A stretch of DNA of 59,410 nucleotides from Allobosea sp. Lineage in GTDB: Bacteria > Pseudomonadota > Alphaproteobacteria > Rhizobiales > Kaistiaceae. The notes under the pieces were generated by a model. The model was not told where the DNA came from. It worked only from the letters and a program-made list of their open reading frames with translations, and did no database searches. Shown here in pieces: positions 8,931 to 17,710 of this stretch (position 1 is the stretch's first letter; every line of letters begins with the position of its first letter). Where the stretch lies: the NCBI GenBank assembly GCA_017307955.1, contig JAFKFV010000026.1, positions 1 through 59,410 of the forward strand, written 5' to 3'. The position numbers and the translations under genes were made by a program.

Positions 8931-9182
8931 ATGTCGAATGACGACGTCCAGGGCATCGCCGCGGCCCAGCTCCGCTCCATCGTCGAGCGGATCGAGCGAC
9001 TCGAGGAAGAGAAGAAGGCCATCGCCGACGACATCAAGGATGTCTATGGCGAGGCCAAGGGCAACGGCTACGACACCAAGGTGCTGCGGACGATCATCCG
9101 CCTGCGCAAGCAGGACGCCAACGAGCGTGAGGAGCAGGACGCGATCCTCGACCTCTACAAGCAGGCGCTCGGCATGGTCTGA
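8931..9182 (+). CDS. gapR: Nucleoid-associated protein GapR (DUF2312)
   Basis: The 83-residue protein, MSNDDVQGIAAAQLRSIVER to YKQALGMV, is a GapR homologue. In Caulobacter GapR is an essential, AT-preferring DNA-clamping protein that binds overtwisted DNA ahead of replication forks and assists gyrase and topoisomerase IV. The signature coiled coil ERIERLEEEKKAIADDIKDV and the GNGYDTKVLRTIIRLRK segment are intact. A GAGGA ribosome site at 8918-8922, eight bases before the ATG, fixes the start over a longer GTG-initiated reading. A terminator follows. Confidence 0.96.
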   Translation: MSNDDVQGIAAAQLRSIVERIERLEEEKKAIADDIKDVYGEAKGNGYDTKVLRTIIRLRKQDANEREEQDAILDLYKQALGMV

Positions 9183-9210
9183 CCGCAGCCGGTTTCGATG
9201 ATGTCTTGAA

Positions 9211-9240
9211 CGCCCGGGCCTCGCCCGGGCGTTTTCTTTT
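9211..9240 (+). terminator. Rho-independent terminator of gapR
   Basis: CGCCCGGG (9211-9218) pairs with CCCGGGCG (9224-9231), followed by TTTTCTTTT. Confidence 0.88.
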
Positions 9241-9270
9241 GCAGCCATCGTTCTTGATCGCCAAACGAAA

Positions 9271-9298
9271 ACGGGCGCCGCGTTGCCGCGGCGCCCGT
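9271..9298 (-). terminator. Rho-independent terminator of the DUF882 gene
   Basis: ACGGGCGCCGCG and CGCGGCGCCCGT form a 12-pair stem with a four-base loop. On the reverse strand it is followed by TTTTCGTTT, so it ends the DUF882 transcript. Confidence 0.85.
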
Positions 9299-9323
9299 CG
9301 AAACCTGATGCTGGATGCAGCGC

Positions 9324-11117
9324 CTAACGCTTCATCGCCAGCTTGGTGCTGCCGAGATCGGCCGAGGCGAAGGTCACCGTGACCACCGGCTGGAACAAGG
9401 GGCCGGAGAAGCGATCGGTGCGCAGGCCTTCATAGGCGATGCGGCCGAAGCCGAGGCGAACCGCACGCTCGGGTGAGGTGAACAGGGCCGGATCGCCGAA
9501 CGGACGCGGCATTTCGAGTTCCGCGTAACCCTTCTGCCGGGTCGAGCCCTGGCGCGTTACCAGCTCGATCGTGTCGGCCGAGTAGCCGAGCGCGGTGAAG
9601 CGGGCCAGCGGATCCTGCCAGTCGTCGGCGCTCTCGATCGGCGCGCCAGTGACGCTCGGCGAGGCCGAAGCCGCCCGGCCGGCGACGAGCGCGCCGGTGC
9701 TGGCGTCGATGCGCGGCGCGCCTACGTCGGCGGCGGCATAGGCGAGAACCGGAGCCGGCTCCATCGATCCCTTGCCGACCGCGTCGGCGATCGCCTCGGC
9801 GGCGGTGGCCGGCTGGTGCGGCTGCTCGACGGCGTCGAATGCGGCAAGCTGCGCGGCGACAGCCGGGCCGGACGTGCCGCCCGTCGACGAGGCGCTGGCG
9901 AGCGAAACCATCGGATTGGCGACCGCCGGATGAGCGGCCGGCGAGCTGCGCGGCACCGGGGCAGACGCGTCGGCCACGACGACCGGAGCTTCCTCGGCAG
10001 CCTCGTTCGCGACCGGCGAGGGCCGCGGCACGGGGGCCATGGCGACGACGGTCTCTGCCTCCTCGGCAGCGGCCACGGCCGGCGCATCGGCGTCGTCGTT
10101 CTGCTGCTGCGGCATCGGCGAGCGGCGCGGCAGCGGAGCCATCGCCACGACGGTCTCGGCCGGCGCGGCCTCGACGTCGGGCTGCGGCGCCTTGGCCGTC
10201 GCGGCGGCCGGAGCGTCGCTGTCGTCGTCAGCTGCCACGGCCGGAGTCTTGGCGGCCTTGGCGACCTTCACGGCCGGGGCCGGAACATCGGCATTGTCCT
10301 CTTCCTCGTCGGCGCCGCCACCGAAGAGGCGCGCCAGGAAGGACTTGCCGCCATTGCCGCCCGCGGAAGCGCTGGCCAGAACGATGTCGTCGTTTCCGCC
10401 AGCCTTGCGGGACTTGTATGCGGCGAGAGCGGCGGCATAGCCGGGAAGCGGCTTGCCATCGTCCGGGATATGCATGGTCTTGCCGTCCGGGAACAGGCGG
10501 ACGAGCTGCTGGCGGCTCATGCGCGGCCAGGACCGGACGCTGCCGGTGTCCATATGGACGAAGGGCGAGCCGGAGGTCGGATAGAAGCCGACGCCGCCGA
10601 CCTGCATCTTGAAGCCGATCTCGCGCAGCTTCGTCAGCGGGACATCCGGAATGTAGAAGTCCATCGCCTTGCCGAGCATGTGCTGGCTGTGCTTGGCAAC
10701 GCCGCGTGAACGCGAGCGGAGCATGCCATTGGTCTCGGGCGAGCGATAGCCGCAGACGACCTGGATCGGCACCCTGGAGCCGCTCTGCTGGTAGACCGAC
10801 CAGATGAGGTCGAACAGCCGCGGATCCATATTGGTCGGCTGATTCTTCCGCCAGTCGCGCAGGAGATAGTTGAGCTTCTTGAGGCCGGCCGGATCGTAGC
10901 GGCCGTTCCGCTTGAAGACGACCGTCGCGCTCTCGTTGGTATGGGCATTGTGAAGGGTGAGAGCCCGGTCTCCGGCGGCAGCGTCGGCATCGCCGACCTT
11001 GGCCGTCACAAGAATTCCACCGGCGACGAGTGCCGAGGCGGTCGCGAAACGGATGGAAGAGAAGACCCGCTTCCGCCAACCGTTTGTGCGCTGAGACTCT
11101 TTCATGAGACTAGTCAA
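9324..11117 (-). CDS. DUF882 / M15-type murein peptidase with long Ala-Pro-rich tail
   Basis: The product of about 597 residues has an N-terminal export signal or anchor (residues 16-47) and a DUF882 domain (about 50-235) related to E. coli MepK (YcbK), a zinc murein endopeptidase. Metal-site motifs are intact: H146-x-x-G-K-A-M-D153 and H188-M-D190. Residues 240-470 are low-complexity Ala, Pro, Val and acidic repeats with recurrent VVAMAPxPRxSP units, followed by a C-terminal domain of about 110 residues of unknown type. The tail may tether the enzyme across the envelope. A CtrA-like site lies upstream. Start alternatives are 11117 (MTSLMKES) and 11105 (MKES). Confidence 0.88.
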   Translation of the reverse strand: MTSLMKESQRTNGWRKRVFSSIRFATASALVAGGILVTAKVGDADAAAGDRALTLHNAHTNESATVVFKRNGRYDPAGLKKLNYLLRDWRKNQPTNMDPRLFDLIWSVYQQSGSRVPIQVVCGYRSPETNGMLRSRSRGVAKHSQHMLGKAMDFYIPDVPLTKLREIGFKMQVGGVGFYPTSGSPFVHMDTGSVRSWPRMSRQQLVRLFPDGKTMHIPDDGKPLPGYAAALAAYKSRKAGGNDDIVLASASAGGNGGKSFLARLFGGGADEEEDNADVPAPAVKVAKAAKTPAVAADDDSDAPAAATAKAPQPDVEAAPAETVVAMAPLPRRSPMPQQQNDDADAPAVAAAEEAETVVAMAPVPRPSPVANEAAEEAPVVVADASAPVPRSSPAAHPAVANPMVSLASASSTGGTSGPAVAAQLAAFDAVEQPHQPATAAEAIADAVGKGSMEPAPVLAYAAADVGAPRIDASTGALVAGRAASASPSVTGAPIESADDWQDPLARFTALGYSADTIELVTRQGSTRQKGYAELEMPRPFGDPALFTSPERAVRLGFGRIAYEGLRTDRFSGPLFQPVVTVTFASADLGSTKLAMKR

Positions 11118-11178
11118 CCTGCTTCTGCGTCCACGGCCCGTTCGGGCGCCCCCGTCGAGGGCAGAATGCTCGAATAGA

Positions 11179-11194
11179 GTTAACCAGCATTTAC
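11179..11194 (-). promoter_or_regulatory. CtrA-like binding site
   Basis: On the reverse strand GTAA-ATGCTGG-TTAAC matches the CtrA consensus TTAA-N7-TTAAC with one mismatch. It lies 62 bases before the DUF882 gene, and CATTCT eleven bases after it could serve as -10. Regulation by CtrA is inferred. Confidence 0.45.
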
Positions 11195-11393
11195 CGTGAT
11201 CGTCATTGCCTGACCTCAGTATCCGCGCGCGGCTCTGCGTACCGATACGGGACTACCATCAGCAGCAATCGTGGCGAGAACGGGGCAACACGATGACCGC
11301 GTATGGAAGCTCCAGACGCGGTTTCGCATGTTCGGCAGGGATTGTCGACCGCTGATCGCGGTTACGCGGCGGCAGGCCGCAGTGCGAAGTCTC

Positions 11394-13055
11394 TCAGAGG
11401 CCGAGGGCGCGCTCCACGCGGGCGTTGTAGCCATAGATGTCGGGCCGCGTCTGCAGCGTGCCCGAATCATCGACGAAGGCCGTGAAATAGGTGATGTGGA
11501 TCGGGATGTGCTTCGGGAGGTTCACCCAGCTCTCCCGCCCACCGACCATCTTGCGCAGCCGCTCCTTGCTCCAGCCGCCCTGATAGGCGAGCAGCACGTC
11601 GGCGAATTCGAGCGGGTTCTGGACACGCACGCAGCCATGGCTGAAGGCACGCTGGTCGCGCTGGAACAGGCTCTTCGACGGCGTGTCGTGCAGATAGACG
11701 GAATGCTCGTTCGGGAAGAGGAATTTGATCGAGCCGAGCGCGTTGTCGTCGCCCGGCCGCTGCCGGATCTGGATGTTGCGCGCGCTCGCCGTGCTCCAGT
11801 CGACCGAACCCGGGCTGACCGGCACGACCTTGCCGTTGACCCTCGCCAGCACCTGATAACCGTTGCGCGACAGATAGGAGGGATCGTTGCGGACCTTGGG
11901 CAGCATCTCCTTCGTCGTGATCGACGCCGGAACGTTCCAGCTCGGATTGACGACGATCGATTCCATCTCGTCGGAGAAGATCGGGGTCTGGTTCGTAACC
12001 TTGCCGGTCACGACGCGGGTCTCGTGCACGACCTTGCCGTCGTCGACGATGCGCACCTGGAACTCGGGCACGTTCACCTCGACATGGAAGGTGCCGAGGT
12101 CGCGCGGCAGCCAGCGCCAGCGCTCCATATTGGCGAGGATCTCGGCGGTGTCGTCCTTGCCAGCCCGGTTCAGGAAGGCGATCGTGTTGCCGCCCGCCGC
12201 GCCGTCGGCCTTGAGGCCGCTCTCAGCCTGGAAGCGCGCCACCGCCTCGGCCAGCGCGTTGTCATAGAGTTCGGGTTTCTCGGTTGCCGCGGGCAGGCCG
12301 AGGCGCGCGCGCAACTGCGGCACGCGCGGATCGCTGACGCCGAGCTTCATGAGCTTGCCCTCGGCGATCGGCGCGGGGGCCTCGGTGGCGGGCAGCTTCC
12401 GGGCCTCGGCAAGCGCCGTCTTCAGGCGCTGGTAGCCGGGATGCGGCGGGTTGTAGGCTATGACGGCCGCCGCGGCGTCCGGCGCCGCCGAGACGCTCGC
12501 CAGGATCTCGACCGGATCGGGCAGCAGCGGCTTGATGGTGATCAGCTTGCCGATCGAGGACGGATCAAGCCGGCCGGCATAGGCCTGACGTGCATACAGG
12601 AGGAGAGCCTTGTCGAGCGTCAGTTCGGCGGCGGCCGTGAGATCGGGACCGAGCGGGGCTGCGCTGCCGAGCGCGGCGGAGGGCAGGCGATAGGCGGCGG
12701 GATCGAGCCCTTCGTCGGCGGCGGCCTCGATGGCGGCCATCACGGCCCTGGCGGCCGGCGTGTAGCGGCCGTCCTTGATCCAGACGGGCTGATAGTCGCG
12801 CGCCGAATAGAATTCCTCCATCGCAGCGCGATCGCGCTTGTCGAGGAAGCTCTCCTTGGCCGGGGCGATGGCCAGCACGGTCTTCAGCGCGATGGCAGCC
12901 GGATCGCTCGCGACATCGGCCATGGTGAGGCTGGCGGCGCTTCCGGCGCGCTCGCGGAAGGTCTGGCCCTCGGGCAGAAACGCGGACGCCGCGCCCGCCG
13001 AAAGCGCCAGCAGCGCCGTGCCCGCCAAAGCCGTCCGCAACACCCTGCCGATCAT
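11394..13055 (-). CDS. L,D-transpeptidase (YcbB/LdtD type)
   Basis: The 553-residue protein starts MIGRVLRTALAGTALLALSA with a signal peptide ending ASAF. It has an N-terminal scaffold, a peptidoglycan-binding helical domain (about residues 230-300) and a YkuD catalytic domain (about 310-500) with the motif FSHGCVRVQNP; the Cys is the nucleophile. Such enzymes make 3-3 cross-links in peptidoglycan in the periplasm and tolerate most beta-lactams except carbapenems. The upstream neighbour is a response regulator and the downstream neighbour a murein peptidase, so the stretch is partly a cell-wall locus. Confidence 0.93.
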   Translation of the reverse strand: MIGRVLRTALAGTALLALSAGAASAFLPEGQTFRERAGSAASLTMADVASDPAAIALKTVLAIAPAKESFLDKRDRAAMEEFYSARDYQPVWIKDGRYTPAARAVMAAIEAAADEGLDPAAYRLPSAALGSAAPLGPDLTAAAELTLDKALLLYARQAYAGRLDPSSIGKLITIKPLLPDPVEILASVSAAPDAAAAVIAYNPPHPGYQRLKTALAEARKLPATEAPAPIAEGKLMKLGVSDPRVPQLRARLGLPAATEKPELYDNALAEAVARFQAESGLKADGAAGGNTIAFLNRAGKDDTAEILANMERWRWLPRDLGTFHVEVNVPEFQVRIVDDGKVVHETRVVTGKVTNQTPIFSDEMESIVVNPSWNVPASITTKEMLPKVRNDPSYLSRNGYQVLARVNGKVVPVSPGSVDWSTASARNIQIRQRPGDDNALGSIKFLFPNEHSVYLHDTPSKSLFQRDQRAFSHGCVRVQNPLEFADVLLAYQGGWSKERLRKMVGGRESWVNLPKHIPIHITYFTAFVDDSGTLQTRPDIYGYNARVERALGL

Positions 13056-13176
13056 CGTCCGATCCTCACGCTCACCCAACAGGAGACGCGTCAGCGGGCC
13101 TGTCGTTCCCAACCGGCTCCGAGCGGAGCCGGCTCTTCCTTGAACACCGGAATGGGGCGCGGTGCTGCGACCGCGA

Positions 13177-14634
13177 TCACTCCGTCGCCAGCTCCTCGTC
13201 CTCTTCGGCAATGCCGAGTTCCTTCAGCTTGCGATAGAGGGTGGAGCGCCCGATCCCGAGTTTCCGCGCCACCGTTGCCATGCGGCCACGGTAGCGCTCG
13301 ACGGCGAGCCGGATCATCTCCGCCTCGATCGCCTCGAGCGTCCTGATCTCGCCATCCTCGCCGAGCGCCGGCAGAAAGCCTTCCGGCAGCGTGGGCTCGA
13401 GCGCCGGAGCTTCGGCCTCGCCGCCGGAATCCAGCCGTGGCGGATCGGGGCGGTGAGGGGCAAGCTGCGGAAATTCCTCGCGGGTCAGCACGCCATCATC
13501 GGCGAGCACCACCGCGCGGAACATCACATTCTCGAGCTGGCGGATATTGCCCGGCCAGTCATGCCGCATCAGGAGATCGAGCGCGTCCGGCGCGATACCG
13601 GCAAGGCGCGGCTTCTTCTCCTCGGCGGCGAAGCGCGCCAGGAAATGGCGGGCGAGCTCGGGGATATCCTCGCGCCGCTCGCGCAGCGGCGGCACGCGGA
13701 TCGGGAAGACGTTCAGTCGGTAATAGAGATCCTCGCGGAAACGCCCCTCGCGGACGAGCGCGATCAGGTCACGATTCGTTGCGGAAATCAGACGAAAATC
13801 AACACGAACCGAACGTTTTCCGCCAACCGGATCGATCTCGCCTTCCTGCAGCGCCCTGAGCAGCTTCACCTGCGCGTCGAGCGGCAATTCGCCGACCTCG
13901 TCGAGGAACAGCGTGCCGCCATGCGCCTCCTGGAACTTGCCGGCATGCTTCTCGGTCGCGCCGGTGAAGGCGCCGCGCTCATGGCCGAACAGGATCGACT
14001 CGACGAGATTGGCGGGGAGGGCGCCGCAGTTGACGGTGACGAAGGGCTTCGCCTTGCGATCGCCCGATCCCTGGATGGCGCGCGCGATCAATTCCTTGCC
14101 GACGCCGCTCTCACCCTCGATGAGGATCGGGATCTGCGAGCTGGCGGCGCGACGCGCGAGGGCGATCACGCGGTCCATCGCCGGGCTCGCGGTGACGATG
14201 TCGCGGAAGGAGAGCATGCCGGAGGCCGAGCGCCGCGCCCGCTGGAGTTCGCCCTCCAGCGCGCCTAGGCGGAGCGCATTGGTGATCGAGACCTCGATGC
14301 GCTCGGCCGACATCGGCTTCACGACGAAATCGCTCGCACCGGCCCGCATCGCGCCGACGACCGTATCGATGCCGCCATGCGCCGTCTGGACGATGACGGG
14401 GAGCGTGCGGCCGAGCGCGGGCAGGCGCTCGAGGACGCCCATGCCGTCGAGTTCCGGCATCACGAGATCGAGGATCATCAGATGGAAGCGATCGCCGTCG
14501 GGGCCGGCGAGCATCTCGACCGCCGCGCGCCCGTTGTCCAGCGTCACCGCGCTGTGGCCGAGCCGCATGGCGGCTGCCTCCAGCAGCCGGCGCTGCACGG
14601 GATCGTCGTCGACGATGAGAATACGCGAAGACAT
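13177..14634 (-). CDS. Sigma-54-dependent response regulator (NtrC family)
   Basis: The 485-residue protein has a receiver domain (1-120) with Asp10/11 and phospho-acceptor Asp56 in LMILDLVMPELDG, an AAA+ domain with Walker A GESGVGKE (174-181) and the sigma-54 contact loop GAFTGAT (221-227), and a C-terminal Fis-type helix-turn-helix ending GRSTLYRKLKELGI. All functional parts are intact, so it should activate sigma-54 promoters on phosphorylation. No histidine kinase is adjacent, so its partner is elsewhere. The start is MSSRILIVDDD; the long N-terminal reading was rejected. Confidence 0.94.
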   Translation of the reverse strand: MSSRILIVDDDPVQRRLLEAAAMRLGHSAVTLDNGRAAVEMLAGPDGDRFHLMILDLVMPELDGMGVLERLPALGRTLPVIVQTAHGGIDTVVGAMRAGASDFVVKPMSAERIEVSITNALRLGALEGELQRARRSASGMLSFRDIVTASPAMDRVIALARRAASSQIPILIEGESGVGKELIARAIQGSGDRKAKPFVTVNCGALPANLVESILFGHERGAFTGATEKHAGKFQEAHGGTLFLDEVGELPLDAQVKLLRALQEGEIDPVGGKRSVRVDFRLISATNRDLIALVREGRFREDLYYRLNVFPIRVPPLRERREDIPELARHFLARFAAEEKKPRLAGIAPDALDLLMRHDWPGNIRQLENVMFRAVVLADDGVLTREEFPQLAPHRPDPPRLDSGGEAEAPALEPTLPEGFLPALGEDGEIRTLEAIEAEMIRLAVERYRGRMATVARKLGIGRSTLYRKLKELGIAEEDEELATE

Positions 14635-14861
14635 CGGCGGCCGGTTCTCCGGCCATCGCGCTCCCCCGACGCTGCCCATCCGGGCCTGGCCACGGAGGGC
14701 ATGATCGCGGCCGTTCCTTAACGTCGGCCTTACGGCAACCTCCGGGGAGAGCGGGTGTTGACCCCGGCCTGCAAATCCCGACTTGTCGATCCCGCCTGTT
14801 GATCCCGACCCGCCTGCGACCCTATCTAGCCCTACGTCTTTCCTAGAGCGGACCCGTTCCC

Positions 14862-16685
14862 ATGACCCTTCGCCAGACCTTCAGCTCCGCCGCCGCGACG
14901 AGCGCGGCCGGGGACATCGGCCATCTGCCCGAATGGGACCTGACCGATCTCTATCCCGGTACCCAGTCGCCCGAGATCCAGGGCGACCTCGAGAAGGCGG
15001 CGCGCGACAGCGAGGCCTTCGAGGCCCGCTGGAAGGGGACGCTGGAAGTGCTGGCGCGCGAAGGCGGGCTCGTGGAGCCCATCCGCCAGTATGAAGCGCT
15101 GGACGAACTGCTCGGCCGCCTCGTCTCCTATGCCGGTCTCGTCTATTCCGGCGACACGACCGATCCCGCCGGCGCCAAGTTCTATGGCGACGTGCAGCAG
15201 AAGGTGACGGACGCCGCCAGCCATCTGCTGTTCTTCACGCTGGAGATGAACCGCATCGACGATGCGCTGGTCGAGGCGGCGATGGCGGCCGACGCCGCGC
15301 TCGCCCATTACCGCCCCTGGCTCGAGGACCTCCGCAAGGAGAAGCCCTATCAGCTCGAGGACCGGGTCGAGCAGCTGTTCCACGAGAAGTCGGTCACCGG
15401 GCGCGCCGCCTGGAACCGCGTCTTCGACGAGACGATGGCCTCGCTGCGCTTCGACGTGAACGGCGAGATGCTGACGCTCGAGCCGACGCTCAACCTGATG
15501 CAGGATCCCGACGAGACGAAGCGCAAGGCCGCGGCCGACGCGCTCGCCGCGACCTTCGCCGAGAATATCCGTCTGTTCACGCTGGTGACCAACACGCTGG
15601 CGAAGGACAAGGAGATCTCGGACCGCTGGCGTGGCTTCGAGGACGTCGCGGAATCGCGCCATCTCGCCAACCGCGTCGAGCCCGAGGTGGTGGATGCGCT
15701 GGTCGCGGCCGTGCGCGCCGCCTATCCCCGCCTCTCGCATCGCTATTATGCGCTGAAGGCGAAGTGGTTCGGCAAGGAGAGGCTCGACCATTGGGACCGC
15801 AACGCGCCGCTGCCGAAGGTGGCGAGCCGGACCATTCCCTGGTCGGAAGCGCGCGACACCGTGCTCTCGGCCTATCGCCGCTTCTCGCCCGAGATGGCGA
15901 CGATCGCCGAGCAGTTCTTCGACAAGGGCTGGATCGACGCGCCGGTGCGGCCCGGCAAGTCGCCCGGCGCCTTCGCGCATCCGACGGTACCCTCGGCGCA
16001 TCCCTATGTGCTGCTCAACTACCAGGGCAAGACGCGCGACGTGATGACCCTCGCCCATGAGCTCGGCCATGGCGTGCATCAGGTGCTGGCGGGGCCGCAG
16101 GGCCCGCTGATGGCGCCGACGCCGCTCACCCTCGCCGAGACGGCGAGCGTGTTCGGCGAGATGCTGACCTTCCGCGCGCTGCTCGACGCCACGACCGATC
16201 CGGTGCAGCGCAAGGCGATGCTGGCCTCGAAGGTCGAGGACATGATCAACACGGTCGTGCGCCAGATCGCGTTCTACAGCTTCGAGCGCAAGGTCCATAC
16301 CGAGCGGCGCGAGGGCGAACTGACCTCGGACCGGCTGAACGCGATCTGGATGGATGTCCAGCGCGAGAGCCTCGGCGACGCGATCCGCCTCGGGCCGGGC
16401 TACGAGCTGTTCTGGACCTATATCCCGCACTTCATCCATTCGCCCTTCTATGTCTACGCCTATGCCTTCGGCGACTGCCTCGTGAACTCGCTCTATGCCG
16501 TCTATCGCGAGGCGGAGAGCGGCTTCCAGGACCGCTATTTCGCGCTGCTGAAGGCCGGCGGCACCAAGCACCACGCCGAACTCCTCGCTCCCTTCGGCCT
16601 CGACGCCACCGACCCCGAATTCTGGCAGAAGGGCCTCTCGGTACTCGAAGGCTTCATCAGCGAGCTGGAGGCGATGGATAGTTAG
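14862..16685 (+). CDS. pepF: Oligoendopeptidase F (M3 family)
   Basis: The 607-residue cytosolic metallopeptidase has the zinc motif HELGH at residues 399-403 followed by LAETASVFGEML, which holds the third ligand. It cuts short peptides during protein turnover. The N terminus and length fit PepF/M3 proteins of alphaproteobacteria. The last codons sit only five bases from the stop codon of the convergent Doc-like gene, where base composition changes sharply, so the extreme C terminus may have been altered by that insertion. Confidence 0.95.
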   Translation: MTLRQTFSSAAATSAAGDIGHLPEWDLTDLYPGTQSPEIQGDLEKAARDSEAFEARWKGTLEVLAREGGLVEPIRQYEALDELLGRLVSYAGLVYSGDTTDPAGAKFYGDVQQKVTDAASHLLFFTLEMNRIDDALVEAAMAADAALAHYRPWLEDLRKEKPYQLEDRVEQLFHEKSVTGRAAWNRVFDETMASLRFDVNGEMLTLEPTLNLMQDPDETKRKAAADALAATFAENIRLFTLVTNTLAKDKEISDRWRGFEDVAESRHLANRVEPEVVDALVAAVRAAYPRLSHRYYALKAKWFGKERLDHWDRNAPLPKVASRTIPWSEARDTVLSAYRRFSPEMATIAEQFFDKGWIDAPVRPGKSPGAFAHPTVPSAHPYVLLNYQGKTRDVMTLAHELGHGVHQVLAGPQGPLMAPTPLTLAETASVFGEMLTFRALLDATTDPVQRKAMLASKVEDMINTVVRQIAFYSFERKVHTERREGELTSDRLNAIWMDVQRESLGDAIRLGPGYELFWTYIPHFIHSPFYVYAYAFGDCLVNSLYAVYREAESGFQDRYFALLKAGGTKHHAELLAPFGLDATDPEFWQKGLSVLEGFISELEAMDS

Positions 16686-16690
16686 TGGGC

Positions 16691-17638
16691 TTAGCGGTGC
16701 GCAAGCCGCATTAATGGCTCGTTGTAGGTAGCAATCAGGCTTTGCATCGCGTCGACGCCTCGGAAAAACGAAGCTGAGTCTACGCCATGTTTACTTGAGA
16801 GTTCGGTCGCCTCCCGTATTTCCTTGAGAGTTGATCGCGCCACTTCGGCCGACCATCTCGGAAAGCCGATATTGAGAACTCTTCTGGCTTCCTTCTTCGG
16901 CTTTCCGAACATTCCTAGGATAGGGCGACGCTCTTCATATTTTACAATGTCGATGTAATTCTTATACGGATTCTCCATATAAAACCCGTTTCGATTCAAT
17001 ATCGATTCAAGTTGGCGATACGTTATTGTGTACGACGTGTTGTCGATGGGTCGCGTGCTCTTCCTGAGGAAATAGGAAATAAATTCGACTTCCGGATCTT
17101 CGCTGCTTTTCCTCAGTTCTCTGAATCTTGAGAAGCGATCAAGATTATTGTCTGCCACAAAAACTGTAAAATCTTCTAGTTCTTTCTCTTCTATTTTTGG
17201 GCACAGGCCAGACTTGTACAGTAGATATATGGAACTTAGGAGAGCCGTTCGTTTATTTGCATCGTGGAACGGATGATTCATAATCAATCCAAAGAATAGT
17301 GTCGCGCAAATGTCATATATGCTATTCCATTTTTGCTTTCCTCCAAATGAAATTATTTGTCTATGCGCGGCGGAGTGAAGAAGTCCGGCGTCTCTAGGGC
17401 CTATCCCGCCTAGACCCTCGCCTTCTAGATAGAAGTGATTGGCAATCAGATAATGTGCCTTAATTATGTCTTGTACGCTGAGCGCATTCGGGCGAGATAT
17501 GTCGTTCGAGAAATCTATATTTGAAAGTGTTCTATTGTACTCATCCTCAATCTCAGGTTCAAACAGCCCCAAAGCAGATCCTCCTTTTATATTATATGTG
17601 TCGATTTGTTTTTTGCTCTTAGGCTGTGTACGCCTCAA
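16691..17638 (-). CDS. Doc-type Fic-domain protein with C-terminal extension
   Basis: The protein of about 315 residues has a death-on-curing-like domain in residues 50-165: GIGPRDAGLLHSA, then the active-site motif HPFHDANKRTAL (122-133). The DANKR form is that of Doc, which phosphorylates EF-Tu, rather than the G-N-G/R form of AMPylating Fic enzymes. About 150 residues follow that Doc (126 residues) lacks. The gene is visibly AT-rich (the 60 bases at 16921-16980 have 22 G or C) in a GC-rich genome, which points to transfer. It appears to start at a TTG (17638); the frame upstream is open but has no ATG. No antitoxin gene or mobile element adjoins it. Confidence 0.8.
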   Translation of the reverse strand: MRRTQPKSKKQIDTYNIKGGSALGLFEPEIEDEYNRTLSNIDFSNDISRPNALSVQDIIKAHYLIANHFYLEGEGLGGIGPRDAGLLHSAAHRQIISFGGKQKWNSIYDICATLFFGLIMNHPFHDANKRTALLSSIYLLYKSGLCPKIEEKELEDFTVFVADNNLDRFSRFRELRKSSEDPEVEFISYFLRKSTRPIDNTSYTITYRQLESILNRNGFYMENPYKNYIDIVKYEERRPILGMFGKPKKEARRVLNIGFPRWSAEVARSTLKEIREATELSSKHGVDSASFFRGVDAMQSLIATYNEPLMRLAHR

Positions 17639-17710
17639 AGAGTGAGAGTTTGAGCTGCCTCTTAAGATTGGTCGATCGAAGCGTCCCTTCGACTCAGGAG
17701 GATAATTTCT

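Noticed and set aside
14832..16574. Very long open reading frame on the strand opposite pepF
   Set aside because: It is antisense to pepF's conserved M3 peptidase sequence, has no recognisable domain and reflects the high third-position GC of the region. The same holds for long antisense frames over the ABC exporter and transketolase genes.
16691..17638. C-terminal part of the Doc-like protein as a HicA-type RNA-binding fold
   Set aside because: TYRQLESILNRNGF recalls the first helix of HicA, but the catalytic His of HicA is absent and the rest does not match; I did not annotate it.
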